Of a DNA stretch of 47,438 nt, positions 16,356-24,654 are shown piece after piece. The position numbers and the translations under genes were made by a program. This stretch comes from an uncultured Desulfobulbaceae bacterium (lineage in GTDB: Bacteria > Desulfobacterota > Desulfobulbia > Desulfobulbales > Desulfocapsaceae), in assembly GCA_903887485.1 (NCBI GenBank), contig CAISPV010000082.1, forward strand, positions 1-47,438, given 5' to 3'. The notes beneath the pieces are model-generated. The model was not told the DNA's origin and ran no database searches. It saw nothing but the letters and a program-made list of their open reading frames with translations. Position 1 is the stretch's first letter. Each line of letters starts with the position of its first letter.

Positions 16356-17102
16356 ATGTTTGTTGGAGTGGATCTGGGCTCACGGGCCATCAAGCTTTCC
16401 GCCATGCAAGGGGGCAAGCTGGTTGATTTCAAGATAAGGGAAAGTGGGTTTGAACCGCACCGGCAAGTGCAGGAGATGATTCAGGAGTATGAGCCCTGTT
16501 CTGTTGTGGCAACCGGCTATGGCCGTCATCTGGTGAAAGAGTATTTTGCCTATGAGGTAATCACCGAGATCAAGGCCCATAGTCTTGGTATTCACGCCTG
16601 CCTGCCTGAGGCGACAACCGTTGTTGATATCGGCGGCCAGGATTCCAAGGTGATCTCCCTGAATGCCAGGGGGCAGGTTATAAATTTCCAGATGAATGAC
16701 AAATGCGCTGCCGGCACCGGGCGTTTTCTTGAGATCATGGCCGCTTCTCTGGCCTACCCCTTAGGTGAGTTTGGCCCGGCAGCCCTGGAATCAGACCAGG
16801 AGGTGCAGATCAACTCCATGTGCACCGTCTTTGCCGAATCCGAGGTCATCTCCCTGAAAAACCGTGGCGTGCCCCGGCAGCATATTGCCAGAGCGGTGCA
16901 TGCCTCGGTTGCTGATCGTATCCTTTCCATGCTGAACCGGGTCGGTTATGGCGACACCATCGCCTTTTCCGGCGGCGTGGCCAACAACCCCTGTATCGTC
17001 GAGATGGTGCGGCGGAGGTTGGACAATGTGCAGGTGATCGTCCCGGAAAATCCCAGCATCATCGGCGCCCTGGGGGCCTCAATCCAGGCGGGTCGAGCGT
17101 GA
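16356..17102 (+). CDS. ATP-dependent activase (reductase) of the double-cubane protein
   Basis: The 248-residue protein is an ASKHA-fold ATPase of the BadF/HgdC family: GVDLGSRAIK at the N-terminus, TVVDIGGQDSKVI near residues 88-100 and FSGGVANN near the C-terminus. Cys117 (NDKCAAGTGRFLE) and Cys156 (NSMCTVFAESEV) are the ligands that hold the inter-subunit [4Fe-4S] cluster of the homodimer. ATP hydrolysis gates one-electron transfer to the partner encoded upstream. The ATG has GCAGAGGAGA in front. Its stop overlaps the start of the next small gene. Confidence 0.92.
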   Translation: MFVGVDLGSRAIKLSAMQGGKLVDFKIRESGFEPHRQVQEMIQEYEPCSVVATGYGRHLVKEYFAYEVITEIKAHSLGIHACLPEATTVVDIGGQDSKVISLNARGQVINFQMNDKCAAGTGRFLEIMAASLAYPLGEFGPAALESDQEVQINSMCTVFAESEVISLKNRGVPRQHIARAVHASVADRILSMLNRVGYGDTIAFSGGVANNPCIVEMVRRRLDNVQVIVPENPSIIGALGASIQAGRA

Positions 17103-17275
17103 GAAATTTTCTGCCCAGAGTATTCGTTTCTTCCTGGGTATATCATTTTGTGCGCTGGGTGCTGGCGATCTTCTTTCTCTATGCGGGAATGAGTAAACCG
17201 GCCGATCTCCGAGGCTTTGGTGTTATCATTGCCGATTTCGGCCTGCTGCCCGTAATGTGGATAACAGAAAAATAA
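17099..17275 (+). CDS. short MauE/DoxX-like membrane protein, probably truncated
   Basis: A GTG at 17099-17101 overlaps the activase stop by four bases (GTGA) and opens a 58-codon frame ending TAA 17273-17275. It contains FVRWVLAIFFLYAGMSKPAD and then FGVIIADFGLLP. This is the first helix and following motif of the MauE/DoxX-like family, whose usual members have about four helices and 130-150 residues. Here the frame stops after one and a half helices, so it is either a truncated relic or a minimal form. The overlap suggests translation coupled to the activase. Confidence 0.55.
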   Translation: MRNFLPRVFVSSWVYHFVRWVLAIFFLYAGMSKPADLRGFGVIIADFGLLPVMWITEK

Positions 17276-17293
17276 CAGAATGGAGAAAAGTGA

Positions 17294-18307
17294 ATGAAGA
17301 AACTATGGAGTCTTTTAGTAACGATTGCCTTTCTGCTGATGCCGGTGTGGGTATGGGCCGGCAATGAGGGCAGCGGAACAATCACCATGGAATTTGATCT
17401 TTCCGGGCATAAAACCAATGAAGAGGCACAGCTCTGGATTCCCTATCCCCTCTCGGATCGGGACCAGCTTATCAGCAAAGTGAGCGTTAGCGGTGATTAT
17501 GCCGAGTCGACCGTTTACAGTGATCAGGTCTACAGCACACCTACCCTGTATGCACGCTGGGACAAAGGGGCTGCAAGCCACAAGCTGACCCTGTCGTTTC
17601 ATGTCGTGCGCCAGGAGGTAATGCGCCGGAATTTTCCCGCCAAAGAGGCGGCCTGGGATCCTGCTGATTACGCCATAGACCTCGCCCCGACCAGTCTTGG
17701 TCCAATCGATGGTCAGGTGAAAGCACTGGCCGATCAGATCACCAAGGGCAAAATAACCGTACTGGAAAAAGCCAAGGCGATTTATGACTGGACATGTGAA
17801 AATATGTACCGCGATCCAAATACCCGCGGTTGCGGTCCTGGTAACGTCTGTTTGCTTCTGGAAAAACCAGGTGGAAAATGTACCGATATCCATTCTGTTT
17901 TCGTTTCCCTCTGCCGGGCCGCTGGCGTTCCTGCCCGCGAGGTTTTCGGTATCCGCCTGGGAAAAAAGGCGGAAGAGGATATTTCCACATGGCAGCATTG
18001 CTGGGCAGAATTCTACCTGCCCGGATATGACTGGGTTCCGGTGGACCCTGCTGACGTGCGCAAGATGATGCTCGTGGAAAAACTGGAACCTGCTGATCCC
18101 AAAACCAAGCACTATCGAGACTATTTCTGGGGTGGTTGGGATCAATACAGGGTGAAGCTCGCCATGGGACGTGATCTTCGCCTGAATCCTCCGCAGCACG
18201 GAGTACCGCTGAACACCTTCGGGTATCCTTATGCCCAGATCGGCACCGAAACCCTTGACTGGCTTGATCCGAAGACTTTTAAATATACATTTACTTTTCG
18301 TCAGTAA
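17294..18307 (+). CDS. exported transglutaminase-like protein
   Basis: The 337-residue product has a signal peptide (KKLWSLLVTIAFLLMPVWVWA) and an N-terminal beta domain. Its transglutaminase core has the Cys-His-Asp triad: GGKCTDIHSVFVSLCRAAGVPARE (Cys196), TWQHCWAEFY (His235) and VPVDPADVRK (Asp251). Such proteins act in the periplasm as proteases, amidases or peptidoglycan/protein cross-link editors. A GGAGAAAAG site precedes the ATG. It follows the double-cubane genes on the same strand after 18 bp and may be co-transcribed, although no functional link is obvious. Confidence 0.88.
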   Translation: MKKLWSLLVTIAFLLMPVWVWAGNEGSGTITMEFDLSGHKTNEEAQLWIPYPLSDRDQLISKVSVSGDYAESTVYSDQVYSTPTLYARWDKGAASHKLTLSFHVVRQEVMRRNFPAKEAAWDPADYAIDLAPTSLGPIDGQVKALADQITKGKITVLEKAKAIYDWTCENMYRDPNTRGCGPGNVCLLLEKPGGKCTDIHSVFVSLCRAAGVPAREVFGIRLGKKAEEDISTWQHCWAEFYLPGYDWVPVDPADVRKMMLVEKLEPADPKTKHYRDYFWGGWDQYRVKLAMGRDLRLNPPQHGVPLNTFGYPYAQIGTETLDWLDPKTFKYTFTFRQ

Positions 18308-18421
18308 AAAAGAACTATATCAGACCCGGATATGAAGATCGGGAATGATTAAAAGATCGATTGCAGGAGCCAGAACGCCACAGAGTAAGATTACGGGATT
18401 CTTTCAACCGGAATTACGCAT

Positions 18422-18922
18422 ATGATACAAAACTTTTATCAGACAAGAAGCCTTGACAGGCAGTTGGACAAGTTACGAAGATCAGACAAGAAGGGTGTTA
18501 TGGCCGCCAGTCGAGCGGAGCAGGTAATGAACATGCTGATGCGATATTCAGGTGCGGAAACAGATGGTCTTCGATGTAAACGGACAAAATACGGTGAGCT
18601 ACGTCTGCAAAACTGTAGAAAATATGATCTGGGTGGCGGCTACCGATTGCTTTGCCTGCGTAACGGGAACCATTTAATTTTTGTCTATGCCGGCACTCAT
18701 GATGAATGTCATCTGTGGCTGGAAGCACACCGAGGCATCTCCCTTGATGCCGGGATTTTTATGGAATCATTAATACCTCTCACTGTTCCGCAAGGATATG
18801 AGGATCCTGAAGGTACGGAATTTTTGCTGGTCTCTCCGGAACCTGATCAGTATGAAGAAGAGCTTCTCGCCAGATTAGATGAAAAGACATTGAACGATAT
18901 CTTTCGTGGCCTCTCAGGATAA
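18422..18922 (+). CDS. RelE-like small protein with extended C-terminus, function unknown
   Basis: The 166-residue product has a basic N-terminal helix region (DRQLDKLRRSDKKGVMAASR). A strand-rich core follows, YGELRLQNCRKYDLGGGYRLLCL and then HLIFVYAGTHDECHLWLEAH, which resembles RelE/HigB-type toxins (strand-Arg-strand with a His/Asp pair). An acidic tail of about 60 residues follows and is not typical of toxins. No antitoxin gene is adjacent, so a free-standing RNase-like or non-toxic relative is as likely as a toxin. Confidence 0.6.
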   Translation: MIQNFYQTRSLDRQLDKLRRSDKKGVMAASRAEQVMNMLMRYSGAETDGLRCKRTKYGELRLQNCRKYDLGGGYRLLCLRNGNHLIFVYAGTHDECHLWLEAHRGISLDAGIFMESLIPLTVPQGYEDPEGTEFLLVSPEPDQYEEELLARLDEKTLNDIFRGLSG

Positions 18923-18984
18923 AATAAAGTCTAAGTTTTAACTGTTGAAGAGAGCCGCTTGTTGAGAAATCTCCCCTTAGCCAG

Positions 18985-19038
18985 GGAGCCGTTACGAAAT
19001 AACCTTTACATCTCTGACCATTTCGTAAGGGCTCCTTC
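18985..19038. terminator. inverted repeat between converging genes
   Basis: AGGGAGCCGTTACGAAAT (from 18985) pairs with ATTTCGTAAGGGCTCCT about 20 bases later, with one mismatch. Exact 3' limit is good to a few bases. It lies between the convergent 18422 and 19168 genes and is followed by a T-rich stretch on the + strand, so a bidirectional terminator is likely. Confidence 0.55.
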
Positions 19039-19167
19039 TGCCGTTTTTGCCATGTATATAAATGGCAAGGTTATTCATCATAGAAGAAGGCTACTATTAT
19101 CCTCTTGCCTTGACGACAGGCGTTGATCGGCAAGCAGTTTCTTGCTGATCATCGCGGGGCTCCGTTG

Positions 19168-19614
19168 TTATTTAACAAAGTCGCCGCCTTCCCAGGTTCC
19201 GCTTTTGGTTTTCTTGTCCTCACCGGTGAAGGTCCCCTTACCGTGCTGGAGACCATCTTTCCACTGCCCCTCATATTTACTGCCATCCATCCAGATCATT
19301 ACCCCTTGGCCATTCATGAGGTCGGCGGCCCAGTCGCCGTCATATTTCCGGCTGTCAGCGAAACTCATCTTCCCCTTGCCATGGCGGGCGCCAGCCTTCA
19401 TCTCGCCGGTGTACTCTCCCCCGTCGGCATAGAGCATCTTGCCACTGCCCTCGGGGGCCTTGTTTTTGATGGTTCCGGTATACTGTGTCCCATCGTCCCA
19501 GACAAAGGTGCCCTTACCGTTCACGCAATCGCCTTCCACACAACCACTCCAGGCAGTCAAGGGAAGTAAAGAAAGGGAAAAACAGATTGCGGCGGTATAA
19601 AAAGTCTTTTTCAT
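19168..19614 (-). CDS. exported MORN-repeat protein
   Basis: The 148-residue product has a signal peptide (MKKTFYTAAICFSLSLLPL, cleavage before GCVEGD). About five MORN units follow: GKGTFVWDDGTQYTGTI, GSGKMLYADGGEYTGEMK, GKGKMSFADSRKYDGDW, GQGVMIWMDGSKYEGQW and GKGTFTGEDKKTKSGTW. The Cys near the cleavage site does not form a convincing lipobox. MORN stacks bind lipid or protein surfaces. I set the start at ATG 19612-19614 because AAGGAG lies eight bases upstream. It follows gspF on the same strand after about 240 bp. Confidence 0.88.
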   Translation of the reverse strand: MKKTFYTAAICFSLSLLPLTAWSGCVEGDCVNGKGTFVWDDGTQYTGTIKNKAPEGSGKMLYADGGEYTGEMKAGARHGKGKMSFADSRKYDGDWAADLMNGQGVMIWMDGSKYEGQWKDGLQHGKGTFTGEDKKTKSGTWEGGDFVK

Positions 19615-19853
19615 GGTGTTATCTCCTTGTTGATCAGTTTTTTTTAAATGTATGGGATCCAACGTTACCCGGATCTTCTTATTGGGAGGGCAAGATACCA
19701 GAATCCGCCCCATCTTGGGAAGGAAAAATAAGTCCCAGCTCCCTCTTACCAAGATCATATCCGCGGCAGGGGGCAAGGCTCAGCTTCTTTTTCAGCCAGT
19801 AAAATCCAGGGTGTTGCCAAGGATCTGGGTCCTCTTTTACGATTGCCGAAAAT

Positions 19854-21080
19854 TCATCTAACCATCTGATTCATCTCAAAGATGGGGAGTAGGATGGAGA
19901 GGACGACAAAACCGACGGCCGCGCCCATACCCGCAATCATGATGGGCTCAATGAGTGAGGTCATGCCCATGATGGCCATGTCGACTTCCCGCTCATAGGC
20001 ATCGGAGATCTTGGTCAGCATAGGTTCCAGATTACCGCTCTGTTCGCCGACGCTGATCATCTGCACAAAGATGGGGGGAAACCAGGGGGATAAGCCCAAG
20101 GCGCTGGCCATGCTTTTACCCTTGCGAATCTGCTCTATGGCCTCCTCAATCACTTCGGCAATCAGGGAATTGTTGACAATGGACTGGACGATCTGCATGG
20201 AGGTGACCAGCGGAACGCTGCTGCCCAGCAGGCTGGCCATGGTCGAGCCAAAACGGGCGAGGATGATCTTCTGGTTGACAGACCCGGTAATGGGCATCTT
20301 GAGTTTGAGCAGATCCCATAGCCGACGCCCCCTGGCGCTTTGAATGAAAAGACGCAGGGTGTAAAATGCGGCAATCATCATCAACAGAAGCAGCCACCAG
20401 TAACCTCGGAGAAAATTACTTAAGCTGATGAGAAGGCGGGTGGGAAGGGGCAGGGTGCGTTCCATGTCGGCAAAAACCTTGGTAATATTGGGAACGATGT
20501 AGGTAATGAGAATAAAGAGGATGGCGCTGCCAATAACGGCCATAAAGACCGGGTAAATCAGCGCTGCCTTCACGCGGCCCTGGAGAGTTCTTTGTTTCTC
20601 GCCAAAGTCTGCCAGTTTTTCGAGGACGATATCGAGCGAGCCGGATGCCTCTCCGGCGCGAACCATATTGATGTAGATATTGGAAAAGAGTTTTGGGTGC
20701 TTGGCCAGGGAGTTGGTCAGGGTATTGCCTTCGTTCACTGAATCCTTGATCTGGGCCAGCACTTTTTTGAGGGCATGATTTGCCGTCTGTTCAAGAAGAG
20801 AGCTCAGGGCGCCGACCAGAGGGATTCCCGCGCCAAGCAGGGTCGCCAACTGCCGGGTGAAGATGTGTATCTCCATTGATTTGACCCGCTCAAAAACAAG
20901 GAGCGATCCCTGCCCAGCCTTTCCCGCCTTGGTTGAGTGGGAGAGATGTTCCTTGAGATCGACCGGATATTTCCCGGCAGCCCGGAGTTTATTACGGGCG
21001 CCGGCCTCGTTGTCGGCCTCAATGATACCCTTTTTGGATTTACCTTTCTGGTCAAATGCTGTGTATTCGTAGATGGGCAT
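19854..21080 (-). CDS. gspF: GspF/PilC-family inner-membrane platform protein
   Basis: The 408-residue product has the characteristic start MPIYEYTAFDQKGKSKKGII and two T2SSF domains (about residues 70-190 and 275-395). Each has the MEIHIFTRQLATLLGAGIPL-type and GEQSGNLEPMLTKISDAYE-type motifs, with three membrane helices. It forms the cytoplasmic-membrane platform that couples the GspE/PilB ATPase to pilin assembly. The divergent neighbours gspA and gspB favour type II secretion over type IV pili. The other gsp genes are not in the window. Confidence 0.88.
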   Translation of the reverse strand: MPIYEYTAFDQKGKSKKGIIEADNEAGARNKLRAAGKYPVDLKEHLSHSTKAGKAGQGSLLVFERVKSMEIHIFTRQLATLLGAGIPLVGALSSLLEQTANHALKKVLAQIKDSVNEGNTLTNSLAKHPKLFSNIYINMVRAGEASGSLDIVLEKLADFGEKQRTLQGRVKAALIYPVFMAVIGSAILFILITYIVPNITKVFADMERTLPLPTRLLISLSNFLRGYWWLLLLMMIAAFYTLRLFIQSARGRRLWDLLKLKMPITGSVNQKIILARFGSTMASLLGSSVPLVTSMQIVQSIVNNSLIAEVIEEAIEQIRKGKSMASALGLSPWFPPIFVQMISVGEQSGNLEPMLTKISDAYEREVDMAIMGMTSLIEPIMIAGMGAAVGFVVLSILLPIFEMNQMVR

Positions 21081-21303
21081 GGCGAGATGTGCTGGGAAAA
21101 GGCTGATTGTTGGAAACCCTCTTATTGATCTTTATTCTGGTATCGTAGCAGTATTTGGAAGAATTTCAACGAGAAACAAGAAAAAATGGAAACTATTGCT
21201 AATATACCCTATAGTGTGTGCCAGGAAAGTACCTTGTTCAAGCTACCTTTTTGCATGGATATTGATCAGCCTCTTGTTCAGGCCGGTGGTCTGTTTTCTC
21301 ATT

Positions 21304-22395
21304 ATGTACACACATTATTTCGGACTCAAAGAGAAACCCTTCTCCATTGCCCCTGATCCTCGCTATCTCTATATGAGCGCGTTGCATCAGGAGGCCCTTG
21401 CCCACCTGCTTTATGGCATCAGTGGTGATGGCTGTTTTATCCTGCTGACCGGCGACGTGGGCGCCGGCAAAACAACGGTGTGCCGATGTCTGCTGGAGCA
21501 GCTGCCGGAGAACACCGACCTGGCCCTGATTCTGAATCCAAAATTGAATGCCATGGAGTTGCTGGCCTCGATCTGTGATGAGCTGGAGATTGTCGTCAGG
21601 GGCAAAAAGAACAGTGTCAAGTCCTCTGTCGATCACCTGAACCGCTATCTGCTTGCCGCTCATGCCCGAGGGAGGATCACCGCTCTCCTCATTGATGAGG
21701 CCCAGAATCTGAGCATGGATACCCTGGAACAGCTTCGTCTGCTCACCAATCTGGAAACCGGGAAACAGAAACTCCTGAAAATTATCCTGCTGGGCCAGCC
21801 GGAGTTGCGGCAGCTTCTTGAAAATGAGGAGGTTGCCCAGATCAATCAGCGCATTACTTCCCGGTATCACCTGTTGCCTCTGGCCAGTGAGGATGTTGCG
21901 GCATATGTGGAACATCGGCTGGCAGTTGCGGGCGTACGAAGAAGGTTGTTTTCAGAAGGGGCGGTCAGGCGGGTGGCGGAGCTGAGTCGGGGGGTTCCCC
22001 GGTTGATCAATCTCCTTTGCGATCGGGCCCTGCTTGGGGCCTATGTGGAGGAAAAAGATCAGGTGGATCTGCGGATTGTCAATCAGGCCGCGCGGGAAGT
22101 GCTGGGGCGGCCTGTTAATGGTACGGGACTTCGGTCCATGCTGAGCGGGGTCTCCTTCAGCGGCCTGGTTTTAGGCCTGCTGTTGTTGGCCTTGGGCCTT
22201 CTGGCCGTCTCTCATTATTATGGTCATTGGGAGTTTGTCTTCCAGACGAATCAAGGAAATGGGATCAGGGTACAGGAATGGAAACAGGTCCCGGCTGACA
22301 AGAATGAATCGGCGCAGAAAGAGAGTTCTGTGCCTGTTTCGCCGAATAAACAGGAAAATGAGCATGGGGCCAGTCAGGCACATGAAGAAAGATAA
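21304..22395 (+). CDS. gspA: ExeA/GspA-type AAA+ ATPase of type II secretion
   Basis: The 363-residue product opens with MYTHYFGLKEKPFSIAPDPR, the invariant ExeA start, which fixes the ATG at 21304. Walker A GDVGAGKT is at residues 50-57 and Walker B ALLIDEAQ near 127-134, followed by an arginine-finger region. A single membrane helix lies around residues 285-305 and a Gln/Ser-rich periplasmic tail follows. This form lacks the C-terminal peptidoglycan-binding domain of full-length ExeA. With GspB it helps place the secretin in the cell wall. Confidence 0.9.
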   Translation: MYTHYFGLKEKPFSIAPDPRYLYMSALHQEALAHLLYGISGDGCFILLTGDVGAGKTTVCRCLLEQLPENTDLALILNPKLNAMELLASICDELEIVVRGKKNSVKSSVDHLNRYLLAAHARGRITALLIDEAQNLSMDTLEQLRLLTNLETGKQKLLKIILLGQPELRQLLENEEVAQINQRITSRYHLLPLASEDVAAYVEHRLAVAGVRRRLFSEGAVRRVAELSRGVPRLINLLCDRALLGAYVEEKDQVDLRIVNQAAREVLGRPVNGTGLRSMLSGVSFSGLVLGLLLLALGLLAVSHYYGHWEFVFQTNQGNGIRVQEWKQVPADKNESAQKESSVPVSPNKQENEHGASQAHEER

Positions 22396-22419
22396 AACTG
22401 TACGGATGGGCTGGTAATC

Positions 22420-23223
22420 ATGTCATATATCCTCGATGCGCTTAAAAAATCTGACAGGGAACGCAAACAGGGAGAGGTCCCGGATCTGCAAAGTAATCAT
22501 GGGCCTCGGCTTGGCCGTGGCAAAAGGGAGAAAAGATCCTCCTTGTGGATATGGTTGTCGGGGGGTGTCCTGCTGAGTCTGTCGGCACTGGTTCTGTACT
22601 GGGGCATGCAGAAAAACAGTGTTGCCTTGCAGGAAAAAATTTCTGCCCTGGAAAAAAGCGTTGTCCAATTGAAAGAGCAACCTGTTACCGTGGCTGTCCA
22701 TCCACTTGTGGTTAAGGAAGAAACTGTTCCGCAACCGCTTAGGGGCGAGGAAAAGGATAATCCTGTGGAGATATCATCGCCGGCAGTTCCCCCAAAAGCC
22801 GTATTACAACCCGCTTTACAACCATTGGTGATAGAGGCAGAGGATGACAAAGGGTTGGTGGCGGACAAGGCTCAACCGCCCGTGGTTGAAGAAAAAACGG
22901 TGATAAAGCCGGAAGATCTCCCCCGAAAATCCCAGCCGAAGGTTGTCGCCCCTCCCCCCCCGGTGGCATCAAAGATCGCCTCGGAGAAGGCGAACGCGCT
23001 GCCCCTTGTTCAAGACCTGCCTGCCAATGTCCAGAAAATGCTGCCGCCATTGCAACTGACCGGCCATGTCTATGCGAAAGATGCCGCCAAACGGATGATT
23101 ATCATCAACAACAGGATTTGTCGCGAGGGCGATCTGGTTGAGAATCAACTGGTTCTGGAGCAGATTGTCTGGGAAGGTGTGGTGTTGCGCTATCAGGATA
23201 TTCGTTTTCGTATGAAGTTGTAA
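22420..23223 (+). CDS. gspB: GspB-type assembly factor of type II secretion
   Basis: The 267-residue product starts MSYILDALKKSDRERKQGEV, the standard N-terminus of T2SSB proteins. It has one membrane helix (about residues 44-64), a long Pro/Val/Glu-rich periplasmic linker and a small C-terminal domain (LPPLQLTGHVYAKDAAKRMI and following), which is the conserved T2SSB domain. It partners the GspA ATPase encoded 24 bp upstream to assemble the outer-membrane secretin. Confidence 0.88.
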   Translation: MSYILDALKKSDRERKQGEVPDLQSNHGPRLGRGKREKRSSLWIWLSGGVLLSLSALVLYWGMQKNSVALQEKISALEKSVVQLKEQPVTVAVHPLVVKEETVPQPLRGEEKDNPVEISSPAVPPKAVLQPALQPLVIEAEDDKGLVADKAQPPVVEEKTVIKPEDLPRKSQPKVVAPPPPVASKIASEKANALPLVQDLPANVQKMLPPLQLTGHVYAKDAAKRMIIINNRICREGDLVENQLVLEQIVWEGVVLRYQDIRFRMKL

Positions 23224-23232
23224 TGATGGATT

Positions 23233-23335
23233 GTAACTGCCCAGGTAGATAGGCTGAAGGCCGAAGGTTTTTAGGGACAGACAATGTGTGAAGATTGATA
23301 TACTTCAGCCTTCAGCCTAAATACCCGAGTAGTTA
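23233..23335. repeat. imperfect long palindrome, possible MITE-like or terminator repeat
   Basis: GTAACTGCCCAGGTA at 23233-23247 and the following TAGGCTGAAGGCCGAAGG (23250-23267) are mirrored by ACTTCAGCCTTCAGCCTA (23302-23319) and TACCCGAGTAGTTAC (about 23321-23335). About 30-bp arms at roughly 80% pairing enclose a loop of about 35 bases, and the short direct repeat GATGGATTG flanks both sides. A related CCTTCAGCCTTCGGTC string occurs near 42920-42936. Confidence 0.5.
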
Positions 23336-23410
23336 CGATGGATTGAAGCCTGGTGTGCTTTTGTTGAAGAGTGCGTGGCGTTGGCAGAAAAACAAAAAAG
23401 AATCCCCTTC

Positions 23411-24586
23411 ATGAATGAGCCTTTGCTTGCAAAAATGCCGACACCGACTTTGTCCCGCTTGTTCCTGGCCTTTTTTCGCTTGGGACTAACCGCCTTTGGC
23501 GGACCGGCCATGATCGCCTATATACGTGAGTTGGCTGTCGGGCGGGAGCGCTGGCTTGCGAAAGAGGCCTTTCAGGATGGTGTGGCCCTCTGCCAGACGA
23601 TTCCAGGCGCTACGGCCATGCAGGTCGCGGCCTATGTCGGCCTGCGGGTTCGGGGCGTGCGCGGGGCAGTGGTCAGTTATGTCGGCTTTGGCCTGCCGGC
23701 CTTTCTCCTCATGCTGCTGCTCTCAACGGTTTATACCCGGGCCCATGCGCTGCCCGTGGTGATTGCCGCGTTCAGCGGCCTGCAGGCCCTGATTGTCGCC
23801 GTTGTTGCCAATGCCACTCTCTCCTTTGGCCGAACCACCCTGACCAGTTGGCGACAGGGCGTTATTGCCCTGATGGCCGCGGCCCTCTTCTGGATGGTGG
23901 TTCATCCAGTCCTGATCCTGCTCCTGGCTGCCTTGCTGGCTATGGCGCTGCCCAGCGGGCAGCCTACCCCACCCCAGGCCGGGACAAGTACCAAAATCCC
24001 AGCTACCTTTCGGCCGCTCGTCTGCCTGATCGGTGTAGCCGCTGCCGGTTTTACCCTGCTCGCATTTTTCAGTCCCAAACTTGCGCAACTGGCCATGCTC
24101 ATGGCCCGGATTGACCTCATTGCCTTTGGCGGCGGCTTTGCCTCGGTGCCTCTCATGTTTCATGAAATCGTGGAGGTGCGTGGCTGGCTAAATGGCCCGA
24201 CCTTTCTCGACGGCATAGCCCTTGGCCAGTTTACCCCAGGCCCCATTGTGATTACGGCAACCTTTGTCGGCTATCTGCTCCAAGGCCTTGCCGGCGCATG
24301 CGTTGCCACCGGGGCCATGTTCCTCCCTTCCCTGCTGCTGGTGATCGGGATCGCGCCTTATTTTTCCCGGTTGCGCGCCTCCATCTGGTTCAGCCGGGCC
24401 ATTTCCGGGGTGCTGTGCTCCTTTGTCGGCCTGCTGGCGACAGTTACCATCCGCTTTGCCCTGCAGGTGCACTGGGACTGGCTGCATCTGTTGCTTGCCG
24501 TTGGCGCCTTGGGGGCCTTGTCGCGGAAGCTCGATATCCTTTGGGTGATTGTTGCGGGAACGGTTGTCTCTCTTCTTTTCCTGTAG
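23411..24586 (+). CDS. chrA: chromate-type anion transporter (CHR family, long form)
   Basis: The roughly 391-residue product carries two homologous CHR halves. Each has the signature: RLGLTAFGGPAMIAYI with LCQTIPGATAMQVAAYVG in the first half, and RIDLIAFGGGFASVPLMFHE with ALGQFTPGPIVITATFVGY in the second. About ten to eleven membrane helices are expected. Long CHR proteins export chromate, and some relatives move other anions. A GTG at 23375 would add 12 residues; I prefer the ATG 23411 near the conserved start, though neither has a strong ribosome site. Confidence 0.88.
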   Translation: MNEPLLAKMPTPTLSRLFLAFFRLGLTAFGGPAMIAYIRELAVGRERWLAKEAFQDGVALCQTIPGATAMQVAAYVGLRVRGVRGAVVSYVGFGLPAFLLMLLLSTVYTRAHALPVVIAAFSGLQALIVAVVANATLSFGRTTLTSWRQGVIALMAAALFWMVVHPVLILLLAALLAMALPSGQPTPPQAGTSTKIPATFRPLVCLIGVAAAGFTLLAFFSPKLAQLAMLMARIDLIAFGGGFASVPLMFHEIVEVRGWLNGPTFLDGIALGQFTPGPIVITATFVGYLLQGLAGACVATGAMFLPSLLLVIGIAPYFSRLRASIWFSRAISGVLCSFVGLLATVTIRFALQVHWDWLHLLLAVGALGALSRKLDILWVIVAGTVVSLLFL

Positions 24587-24654
24587 TAATATCAGGCCGC
24601 CATTCGGGCAGAAATTTTCTGCCCGCAAAATCTTTCCATTCTTTGGAGGAACGC

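Noticed and set aside
15383-16432. 349-codon minus-strand frame opposite the double-cubane reductase
   Set aside because: It is a codon-bias shadow of a GC-rich gene; composition is His/Leu/Gly-rich as expected of an antisense frame.
17315-18199. 294-codon minus-strand frame opposite the transglutaminase
   Set aside because: The plus-strand gene has a signal peptide and a full catalytic triad; the opposite frame shows no motifs.
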